Shown one piece after another: positions 36,905 to 43,927 of a stretch of DNA of 64,000 bases (positions within the stretch are counted from its first letter, which is position 1; every line of letters begins with the position of its first letter). The notes beneath the pieces were generated by a model. The model worked only from the letters and a program-made list of their open reading frames with translations, was not told the origin of the DNA and searched no databases. Location: assembly GCF_000331305.1 (NCBI RefSeq), contig NZ_KB217478.1:5305595-5369594 (forward strand), in the 5' to 3' direction. The position numbers were made by a program, and so were the translations under genes. Source of the stretch: Calothrix sp. PCC 7103. GTDB lineage: Bacteria > Cyanobacteriota > Cyanobacteriia > Cyanobacteriales > Nostocaceae.

Positions 36905-39799
36905 ATGTCTTACGAACCCTTACATCACAAGTACCGTCCAAAAAGCTTTAAAGAGCTGGTGGGACAATCTGCTATAGCAACAACTCTTACTAATGCTATC
37001 AATACGTCTCGTATTGCGCCTGCGTATTTATTTACTGGCCCGCGTGGTACTGGTAAAACATCGAGTGCGCGTATTCTCGCCAAATCGTTAAATTGCCTTA
37101 GCGGCCCACACCCAACAGCTACACCGTGTGAAAAGTGCGACGTTTGCCTAGGAATTACCAAAGGTTATACCGTCGATGTTATTGAAATAGACGCAGCAAG
37201 TAACACAGGTGTCGAAAATGTCCGCGACATCATCGAAAAAGCTCAGTTTGCTCCCGTCCAGTGTCGATATAAGGTATATGTCATCGACGAATGTCTAACT
37301 GGAGATTCTCTCGTACTGACAAGCGAGGGATTAGTCAGAATAGATAATCCTGAAATAAAAGGGAAGAAAGTCCTAAGTTATAACGATTCCACAGGAAACT
37401 GGGAATACAAACAAGTTGTTCGTTGGTTCGACCAAGGCGAACGTCAAACCTTGGTTATCAAAACAACTAATCGTGAAATTCGATGCACAGGCAATCATTT
37501 AATTAGGACTGACCAAGGGTGGATACCAGCAAGAGACGTAAAAAAAGGAACGAAGATACTATCTCCGGCGAATGTGGTTGTGGCGCCTTCATTTACAAAT
37601 ATGGTGAAGACGAACGCATCCAGAGATTTGTATCTGGACACCACTTCAAAGGCAATACCTACGGACAAAAAATGGATGATGGGTCACTCAGTCTTAGCCC
37701 TCAAGGTAGTCCGCAAGTTCAGTTGCATACAGAAGGATTCTCCAGCCAAGAAAATCAAATTATTGCTAACTGGCTTACAGAAATTGGATATCCAGCAACA
37801 ACCAAGTACTACACGAGAAGTAGCACAAGCAAACAATACCACTACATCCACATGGGGGCAAATACCAGTAGAAAGTGGTTGGCAGACCTCAGAAAATACT
37901 CAATCCCCTCAATGGACTACAAGTTTGGAGACGGTAGAATCTGTTCACCCAGGTAGAATTCAGCGCGTCTATGATATTGAGGTTGAAGACAATCATAATT
38001 TTGTTGCGAATGGACTGAGTGTCCATAACTGCCACATGCTTAGTACACAGGCGTTTAATGCGCTACTAAAGACACTAGAGGAACCACCTAAGCATATTGT
38101 CTTCATACTCGCTACGACTGACCCACAAAGAGTACTGCCTACAATTATTTCACGCTGCCAAAGATTTGATTTCCGTAGAATACCATTGGATGCGATGGTA
38201 TCTCATTTAACTGATATAGCGATAAAGGAAAATATCAATATTACAACCGAAGCGATTACTTTGGTAGCACAGTTGTCACAGGGTGGGTTGCGTGATGCGG
38301 AAAGTTTACTCGACCAGTTGAGTTTATTGCCTGAGCAAGTTAATCCAAATAATGTTTGGGATTTGGTAGGTACTGTTAGCGAACATGATTTGTATTGGTT
38401 ATTTAAAGCTATCGCTGCTGATAATGCTGAGGAGTTAATTGATACTACCCGTCAAATTCTGGATAGAGGACGTGAACCGCTAACTATTTTACAAAACCTT
38501 GCTGGTTTTTACCGAGATTTGCTAATTGCCAAAACAGCTTCTAACCGTGGTGACTTGGTTGCTTGTACTCAAGAAACTTGGCAAGCTCTCGTTGAATTGG
38601 TAAAAAACATTGATATTCATGGAATTTTGGCAGGACAGCAGCATTTACGCAACGCTGAAGTTCAACTTAAAAATACTACTCAACCGCGTTTGTGGTTGGA
38701 AGTTACGCTTCTTGGTTTACTTCCATCTGCGCTTTCTCAAGTGGCGCCAAGTCCTAATAGTCCTAATATGAGTGTTCAAGCGGCGCCTATATCTACCCAG
38801 CAGCCACATAACAATAACTCATCGACCAATGGTAAGGCGCCCATACAACCAATAAATCAACCAATAAATCAACCAATAAATCAACCAATAAATCCACCGA
38901 CAAATAATCACCAAGCGCAAACCCAGTCTCAACCAGTTAATAACCAACCAGTAGTACACCCGGAGGCGCCACCTACTAATAACCAACCAGTAAGTAACAA
39001 TCCAAATGATGACCTAGCACAAACTTGGCAGAAAGTACTATCTCATCTTGAACCTATATCAAGACGTGAAATGCTGCGTCAGATGTGTAATGTAATTGAA
39101 ATTGGCTCCTCATTTGCTCGACTTGGTGTTAAACAAGCTTGGCATAAACGGGTTCAAGAAGACTTGCCGATTATTCGACGAGCTTTTAAAGCTACTTTTA
39201 ATCGCGAAATTACTGTAAATCTAGAAGTTCTTAACTCAGGTTCAAATCGTACTAAACAAAACGGTGTAGCTTATACGACTGAGGAACCTCCCCCGACAAC
39301 ACATGTAGAACCTGACCCTGTTATATCGAGTCATGGTAACAAAACTACTCAAAATGGAAATAATCTACAAAATACTACATCGTACTTAAATAAAGAAACT
39401 TTACAAAATAAAGTACAAAATAAAGTACAAGAGAATTCTGTACAAAATGGTAATGGCGCCCAAAACCATTTAAATACGGCACCGAAATATACTCCCCAAG
39501 ATGCTCAGGTACAGAAACCTATAGAGGAAACACCTGTACATAAATCTGATTTATCTAATTTATCTTCTAATGCACTTACAGAAGAGGCACCGATTAACGA
39601 AGAAGTGTCACCGACATTATCCATACAACAACCAAGCACAATATCAAGTGTGGATGTTGAGAAGGTTTGGTATGCTGCCGAACGTTTAGCACAGTTTTTT
39701 GATGGACAAGTTATTGGCTATAACGAAGATGCAGCAGAATTTGGGGACTCTGCTGCATCGTCTGATTTGATTGATGTGGTTGAAACTGATGATGAATAA
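36905..39799 (+). CDS. dnaX: DNA polymerase III subunit gamma/tau with intein
   Basis: From the ATG at 36905 (MSYEPLHHKYRPKSFKELV) the precursor is 964 residues; the spliced protein is about 718. The AAA+ part has Walker A GPRGTGKTS and a Cys-rich zinc site (CEKCDVC). The intein interrupts Walker B exactly at VYVIDE/CHMLSTQAFN. The C-terminal half is low complexity and rich in Gln, Asn and Pro. It includes a 12-bp tandem repeat (38846-38893) encoding QPIN, then a tau-type domain (LEPISRREMLRQMCNVIEI) and an acidic end. DnaX is the clamp-loader ATPase. The TTG-initiated extension from 36860 is not needed. It converges on the glycosyltransferase gene with a shared hairpin. Confidence 0.95.
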   Translation: MSYEPLHHKYRPKSFKELVGQSAIATTLTNAINTSRIAPAYLFTGPRGTGKTSSARILAKSLNCLSGPHPTATPCEKCDVCLGITKGYTVDVIEIDAASNTGVENVRDIIEKAQFAPVQCRYKVYVIDECLTGDSLVLTSEGLVRIDNPEIKGKKVLSYNDSTGNWEYKQVVRWFDQGERQTLVIKTTNREIRCTGNHLIRTDQGWIPARDVKKGTKILSPANVVVAPSFTNMVKTNASRDLYLDTTSKAIPTDKKWMMGHSVLALKVVRKFSCIQKDSPAKKIKLLLTGLQKLDIQQQPSTTREVAQANNTTTSTWGQIPVESGWQTSENTQSPQWTTSLETVESVHPGRIQRVYDIEVEDNHNFVANGLSVHNCHMLSTQAFNALLKTLEEPPKHIVFILATTDPQRVLPTIISRCQRFDFRRIPLDAMVSHLTDIAIKENINITTEAITLVAQLSQGGLRDAESLLDQLSLLPEQVNPNNVWDLVGTVSEHDLYWLFKAIAADNAEELIDTTRQILDRGREPLTILQNLAGFYRDLLIAKTASNRGDLVACTQETWQALVELVKNIDIHGILAGQQHLRNAEVQLKNTTQPRLWLEVTLLGLLPSALSQVAPSPNSPNMSVQAAPISTQQPHNNNSSTNGKAPIQPINQPINQPINQPINPPTNNHQAQTQSQPVNNQPVVHPEAPPTNNQPVSNNPNDDLAQTWQKVLSHLEPISRREMLRQMCNVIEIGSSFARLGVKQAWHKRVQEDLPIIRRAFKATFNREITVNLEVLNSGSNRTKQNGVAYTTEEPPPTTHVEPDPVISSHGNKTTQNGNNLQNTTSYLNKETLQNKVQNKVQENSVQNGNGAQNHLNTAPKYTPQDAQVQKPIEETPVHKSDLSNLSSNALTEEAPINEEVSPTLSIQQPSTISSVDVEKVWYAAERLAQFFDGQVIGYNEDAAEFGDSAASSDLIDVVETDDE
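37540..37546 (+). promoter_or_regulatory. Candidate -1 slippery heptamer, A AAA AAA
   Basis: The seven A residues are phased GTA AAA AAA in the dnaX frame, which is the X XXY YYZ form of a -1 slippery site. A slip here enters the endonuclease frame directly (AGG AAC GAA). No strong downstream pseudoknot or upstream Shine-Dalgarno is obvious. RNA polymerase slippage on the same run is also possible. Confidence 0.4.
37546..37956 (+). pseudogene. LAGLIDADG endonuclease segment in the -1 frame of the intein
   Basis: The frame, open from GTG 37519 to a TAG at 37954, reads about 137 codons past the A7 run. Features are a zinc-finger-like GECGCGAFIYKY and FVSGHHFKGN, then MDDGSLSLS, QLHTEGFSSQENQIIANWL, and YSIPSMDYKF. 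The latter three match the second half of LAGLIDADG_2-type homing endonucleases (WFMDDGS, HTEGFS..EN...WL, IPPSM.YK). The first LAGLIDADG half and the hydrophobic helix just before MDDGS are missing, so cleavage activity is unlikely unless the rest is supplied elsewhere. It has no convincing ribosome-binding site. Confidence 0.7.
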
Positions 39800-39809
39800 C
39801 ACAATAGTA

Positions 39810-39837
39810 AAAAGCTAATGATTAAATATTAGCTTTT
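39810..39837. terminator. Bidirectional hairpin between dnaX and the glycosyltransferase
   Basis: AAAAGCTAAT / ATTAGCTTTT, a perfect 10-bp stem with A and T runs at its outer edges, fits termination in both directions. It overlaps the glycosyltransferase stop codon at 39829. Confidence 0.75.
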
Positions 39838-41232
39838 GCCTTGGTGTACTGTTTTTACCCACTTCAACCTTTTGGGTCGTACAGACATACGCGCCGTAGC
39901 ACTGCTAATTACGATTAACCAGTGGAGCATATATATAGTGCCGCGAAGGGTTTGAAGCAAGATTAACAAATACGCGGAGACTCTAAATTTTTTATCTTTA
40001 CGTATTCGCGATAATCCAACGAACATTCCTGTCATCGACATGCTAACCGCAATGCCCGTAACTGGAGCTAGCATCGGTGGACGATGGCGAATTAATGCCA
40101 TTAATAAGTCTGGTACTGCTGCTGTTGGCACAATATACTGTGTCAACATGAATACCAACATATCCAGCGTTTTGCGGGCGCCAAGGCGATTCCGAAAAAG
40201 CAAATCCCAATAATCTAGATACCTTTGGTATCCACCTTCTGCCCATCGGTTACGTTGATGCCAAAGTGCTAGTGCATTTGTGACACCCTCTTCTTTTACC
40301 GACGGGTCAAATACACACTCAATATCCCATTTGTCAAGATGTAATCGTAAAGTTAAATCTAAATCGTCTGTGATAGTCTCTTCATTCCAACCACCACAAC
40401 GGTTTAAAGCTTGACGACGAACAAATTGACCGTTCCCTCGCAGTTCCCCTATTCCACCAATCGCATTTCGATGCGACTGTAAGAAAGTATCAAGCGCCAT
40501 TTCAGCTGCTTGCCCCTGAGTCCAGAAGTTCTCTCTGGCATTTGCTATTGCTTTTCTTACTTGTACTGCACCAACTTGTTCCTGTTTAAACATGGGTACT
40601 ATGTTGACAAGTAAATCGGGGGCTACTTGAGCATCGGCATCGAAAACGGCGATAATTTCACCTTTAGTTAATGGTAAAACTTCGTTAAGGGCGCCGGATT
40701 TTCCACCAGTTGCATCAGGGGAACGTCGCAAAACTTTTAAGTTAGTGTATTCTTTTGCGATTTGAGATAGAACGAGTGAAGTATTATCGCTGCTATTATC
40801 GTCAACAATCCAAACTTCGTAATTATCTTGAGGATATTTCAAGCTACAAAGATTTTTGGCGAGGTTGCCAATAACAGCTTCTTCATTTTTTGCTGCTACT
40901 AATAACGACACAAAAGGTAGCTCACCCTCAATAACTTCTGTGTACCGTCTTGGTCGGGCAAAAACCACTACAAGAGCATGAAGCCCTACGATGGTAGATA
41001 ATCCCAAAACTAACAATGCACCCCAAGAAATTAAATGTAGGGCAATAGTGCTACTCCAAACTATAGATAGGACTATAGCGGCTTTGCGTCTTCGATTTTG
41101 AAATCGGGATGGAAGCGACAGGGTATTAGTTGCCTCTTCCACGGAATCCTCGTCTACTGATAACTCAGATAACAAGGTCAGCGGGTCAAACTCGCTTTTA
41201 TAATCTTTCTCGGGCCAGGAATTCGCTGGCAT
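39829..41232 (-). CDS. Family 2 glycosyltransferase (processive type)
   Basis: A 467-residue membrane protein. Two helices lie near residues 50-85 and several more after 350. The cytoplasmic GT-A domain has VDDNSSDNTS (near 143), the metal site AVFDADAQ, TITDDLDLTLR and HQRNRWAEGG, the last being the Q/RxxRW motif of processive synthases such as cellulose or poly-GlcNAc synthases. It polymerises or transfers sugars at the inner face of the membrane; donor and product are not known. It stands alone. Its upstream gap (41233-41573) has an inverted repeat AATCCACC / GGTGGATT at 41352-41376. Confidence 0.88.
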   Translation of the reverse strand: MPANSWPEKDYKSEFDPLTLLSELSVDEDSVEEATNTLSLPSRFQNRRRKAAIVLSIVWSSTIALHLISWGALLVLGLSTIVGLHALVVVFARPRRYTEVIEGELPFVSLLVAAKNEEAVIGNLAKNLCSLKYPQDNYEVWIVDDNSSDNTSLVLSQIAKEYTNLKVLRRSPDATGGKSGALNEVLPLTKGEIIAVFDADAQVAPDLLVNIVPMFKQEQVGAVQVRKAIANARENFWTQGQAAEMALDTFLQSHRNAIGGIGELRGNGQFVRRQALNRCGGWNEETITDDLDLTLRLHLDKWDIECVFDPSVKEEGVTNALALWHQRNRWAEGGYQRYLDYWDLLFRNRLGARKTLDMLVFMLTQYIVPTAAVPDLLMALIRHRPPMLAPVTGIAVSMSMTGMFVGLSRIRKDKKFRVSAYLLILLQTLRGTIYMLHWLIVISSATARMSVRPKRLKWVKTVHQGKS

Positions 41233-41351
41233 AGGTCACTTGATTCAACCACCAGTACTTTTTTACACTTGCTTCATAAGTTTTTGAATCAGCCGCACCA
41301 GTCATTAAACTATTCATAAATATCTCTGAACAGAGAAATTACCAAAAGCTT

Positions 41352-41376
41352 AATCCACCGTGCAAATAGGTGGATT
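41352..41376. repeat. Inverted repeat upstream of ebsA
   Basis: AATCCACC / GGTGGATT (8 bp, 9-nt loop) between the divergent glycosyltransferase and ebsA starts. Apart from this and one GGCGCC palindrome, the 341-bp gap holds nothing I can name. Confidence 0.45.
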
Positions 41377-41573
41377 TATGGCGCCACCGTTCTTTCTCTC
41401 CCATAAAAGCAAGTGCAGCCCTATTGTACCCGACATTTTCATATTCTTTCTTGAGTTGCTTTAATTACCAATCTCTGTATTAAGCTTCTGTGTGAATAAT
41501 TAAGTGTTTTTGGGAACACTAAATTTAACACTATCCACAACTAGTTAACTCAGTATCAAAGGAAAATTCAGTT

Positions 41574-41954
41574 ATGGCAATTGATAAGCTTCAAGCTGCT
41601 ACACAACAGCAAGCTAGCGTCTACATGCCTTATGTTCAGGGAAGCAAGCGTAATTTTTTGCCTTATGCGATTAGCTTATACCAAAAAGGAAGTCTGGAGG
41701 GAGAGCGCAAAATTGAGTCCGGTTCAGGTGTTCCTTTTGTGGCAACCTGGAATGCTGCAAGCTTACCTTCAGATTTAACGCGCTGCCGAATTCAGTTTGA
41801 TGGCAATGCGGAACTTAGCTACGAAGTGATGACCGCTAGTTTCGAGTTCGTTAATTTTTTGATTGAATTGCTAGAAAGTTACAAGCGTAACCGCACAACA
41901 GATTTTTCACAGGCTTTTTACCGTAAATTACTACGTCTCGATGAAAATAATTGA
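41574..41954 (+). CDS. ebsA: Type IV pilus-associated protein EbsA
   Basis: A 126-residue protein that I recognise as EbsA from segments such as YMPYVQGSKRNFLPYAISLY and GERKIESGSGVPFVATWN. EbsA is a cyanobacterial protein that forms a complex with pilus assembly proteins such as PilB and is required for type IV pili and control of biofilm formation in Synechococcus elongatus. No signal peptide is present, in line with a cytoplasmic role. The DRTGG-type gene follows after 440 bp, and the taxis operon is close by. This clustering suggests a surface motility region. Confidence 0.8.
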   Translation: MAIDKLQAATQQQASVYMPYVQGSKRNFLPYAISLYQKGSLEGERKIESGSGVPFVATWNAASLPSDLTRCRIQFDGNAELSYEVMTASFEFVNFLIELLESYKRNRTTDFSQAFYRKLLRLDENN

Positions 41955-42020
41955 GAAACCGGGTTTATTTTTGTTTAAATTGAAGATTATCGTGCTTAGT
42001 GCTTGAGAAACCCGGTTTCT
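41954..42020. repeat. Inverted repeat after ebsA
   Basis: AGAAACCGGGTTT / AAACCCGGTTTCT (13 bp perfect, 41954-41966 and 42008-42020) just after the ebsA stop codon. Each arm is almost a palindrome. Related AAACCCGGTTT sequences occur at 4119-4146 and 63467-63480. Confidence 0.7.
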
Positions 42021-42080
42021 GCACCCTACTTGTGATTGGATAACAAGTCGCTTACGTTTGGTTGGACTTAAAATTAATAA

Positions 42081-42163
42081 GCACCTACCTAAATGATGGC
42101 ATTTTATATGCTTGAAATGTCTTTTTTGTCAAGTGCTTTTATGCATTTGATTAGGTTAGGTGC
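42081..42163. other. Long imperfect hairpin of unknown role
   Basis: GCACCTACCTAAAT...GGCAT and ATGCATTTG.ATTAGGTTAGGTGC pair over about 20 bp with small mismatches, with a loop containing TTGAAATGTC and GTCAAG that could form an inner stem. It lies in the 440-bp gap between ebsA and the DRTGG gene. It could be a structured leader or a small mobile repeat. Confidence 0.45.
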
Positions 42164-42394
42164 CCAAAGCTCCGTAAAAAAGGAAGATTTGGTAAATTTT
42201 ACAACTTATCACTGAGTAAAATGGCTTTGATTTAAGTTCTGGAGTTATTTGCTCAGTTTTATCTTGCGGCAAAAAAAGATCATACTGTAAAAAAAAGACG
42301 CACCTAATTCCAATAGCGCCATTTTATGCTGTAATTGCCCTCTTTTATTAACCGCGCTCAAACGTTAGTTCCGGAATCACATTAGGAGTGCCGA

Positions 42395-43486
42395 ATGCCA
42401 AAATCCCCGAAATATCTGCTTGTAGGTTCGACTGAAGCTTACAGTGGTAAATCAACGACAGTTTTAGGATTGTCTCATCAGCTTATTGAAAAAGGGCTTG
42501 ACATTGCTTACGGTAAACCTTTGGGCACCTGTTTGAGTGAATCCGAAGGCAGTTTGGTAGAGGAAGACGTTGAGTTTATTGGCTCTAGTCTCAATTTATC
42601 GGCAAGCTCTAAGGCGCCAACCTTACTTGCTTTGGATGAGTTAGCTATACAAAAACGCTTGCTTGGTGAAGATAAATTAAATTACAAACAGTCCTTTATT
42701 GAGCAATATTCTCAGTTGCCAGCAAAAGACTTGGTATTGCTCGAAGGAGCAGGTAGTTTGGATGAAGGCTGTTTGTTTGATATGTCTTTGCTTTCTATCG
42801 CTGAAGCTGTTGATGCAAAAGTACTATTAGTATGTCGCTATAGTTCGTTGCTGATAGTGGAGTCGCTCAAGAGTGCGAAGGAGCGCATTGGAAATCGCTT
42901 GATTGGGGTCGTAATTAATGATATCCCCTTATCTCAACTTGAAGTTGTGGACAAAACAGTTCGTCCATACTTAGAGTCGATTTCAATTCCTGTGTTAGGT
43001 ATTTTACCGAAAAATAATTTATTACGCAGTGTTAGCGTTAGAGAACTGGTTAATCAATTAAACGCACAAGTTCTATGTGGAAATGGACGCTTAGATTTGA
43101 TGATGGTTGAAAGTTTAGCGATTGGAGCAATGAACGTTAATTCTGCCGTGAAGTATTTTCGTAAGCGTCATAATATGGCTGTTGTTACAGGAGGAGACCG
43201 TGTAGAAATTCAACAAGCAGCGTTGGAAACTTCGACGCAATGCTTGATTCTGACAGGACAGCTACCACCCCCAGCTTTTATTTTGAATCGTGCTGAAGAA
43301 CTTGAAATACCGATTTTGTCAGTAGATTTAGATACATTAACAACTGTGGAAATTGTTGATAAAACTTTTGGGCAAGTGCGTGTTCACGAACCTATCAAGG
43401 TTAATTGTATTCGTGAACTAATGGCTCAAAATTTTGATGCTGACCGCTTGTTATCGTCGCTTGGTTTAACTCCAGCAGCTGTGTAG
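42395..43486 (+). CDS. DRTGG-domain phosphotransacetylase-like protein
   Basis: A 363-residue protein. The N-terminal P-loop NTPase domain resembles BioD/dethiobiotin synthetase, with GSTEAYSGKSTTVLGL, where the loop reads STEAYSGKST. A DRTGG domain follows (about 215-340), with VVTGGDRVEIQQAAL. It belongs to the family annotated as phosphotransacetylase-like in cyanobacteria; catalytic activity is not proven. It follows ebsA, as I recall it commonly does in this group, hinting at a link to the pilus or biofilm system. A good hairpin terminator follows. Confidence 0.8.
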   Translation: MPKSPKYLLVGSTEAYSGKSTTVLGLSHQLIEKGLDIAYGKPLGTCLSESEGSLVEEDVEFIGSSLNLSASSKAPTLLALDELAIQKRLLGEDKLNYKQSFIEQYSQLPAKDLVLLEGAGSLDEGCLFDMSLLSIAEAVDAKVLLVCRYSSLLIVESLKSAKERIGNRLIGVVINDIPLSQLEVVDKTVRPYLESISIPVLGILPKNNLLRSVSVRELVNQLNAQVLCGNGRLDLMMVESLAIGAMNVNSAVKYFRKRHNMAVVTGGDRVEIQQAALETSTQCLILTGQLPPPAFILNRAEELEIPILSVDLDTLTTVEIVDKTFGQVRVHEPIKVNCIRELMAQNFDADRLLSSLGLTPAAV

Positions 43487-43490
43487 GAGT

Positions 43491-43521
43491 AAAGGGTAAG
43501 GGATTTCCTTTACCCTTTTTT
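43491..43521 (+). terminator. Terminator after the DRTGG gene
   Basis: AAAGGGTAAGG / CCTTTACCCTTT with one bulge and a run of six T residues. Confidence 0.85.
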
Positions 43522-43522
43522 G

Positions 43523-43693
43523 TTACTGCGTTTCGAGACCGAAATTCTGAGAATAATAAGTTGATTTAATGCTATATTCCTCTGTGATTGGACAAAAACG
43601 GTCACTTGCCATTACTTGTAGCGATTTCGGAATCATTACACATAATGAGAAAGTAAGTACTAAAACTATGCTGATTCTGTAATCAAGATTCAT
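43523..43693 (-). CDS. Possible small secreted protein, 56 aa
   Basis: From the ATG at 43693 the frame encodes 56 residues starting MNLDYRISIVLVLTFSLCVM, which looks like a signal peptide with a cleavage site around LQVMASDRF. The mature part is about 30 residues with no recognised motif. It sits alone in the gap between convergent DRTGG and CheA genes. The hydrophobic start could arise by chance in AT-rich DNA. Confidence 0.35.
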   Translation of the reverse strand: MNLDYRISIVLVLTFSLCVMIPKSLQVMASDRFCPITEEYSIKSTYYSQNFGLETQ

Positions 43694-43927
43694 CACACCA
43701 CACACCAATGTAGTTAGAATAGGGCAAGGCAAGAGAAAGCTCACCCACTATATTGTTATAAATAATATCTAATTTTGTAGAATTTTTCTACGGGTTGTAG
43801 ATATAAATATATGTGACTTTAGTCATGATTTTGATTTAATGATTGATGTGATTTGAAGTCATTAATTATACTCCTTGTCAACAGGTTTGGAACGTTGTAG
43901 CTGAGGCATAGCACCACTTACTATTAG

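Larger units (their letters stand above)
37292..38029 (+). other. DnaX intein, 246 residues
   Basis: The intein starts at Cys (CLTGDSLVLTSEGLVRI) and ends with His-Asn before an extein Cys (VHN/CHML). Block B has TGNH in CTGNHLIRTDQG; block F has RVYDIEVEDNHNFVANG. These give all catalytic residues needed for protein splicing. Residues about 90-215 of the intein, where a homing endonuclease usually sits, have no recognisable homology in the splicing frame, but the -1 frame over the same bases does (see 37546-37956). Splicing function should therefore be intact. Confidence 0.93.

Noticed and set aside
37519-37956. Endonuclease frame as a separate gene starting at GTG 37519
   Set aside because: The first ten codons are a shadow of the intein splicing domain, there is no ribosome-binding site, and half of the domain is missing. 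A relic or slippage product is more likely.
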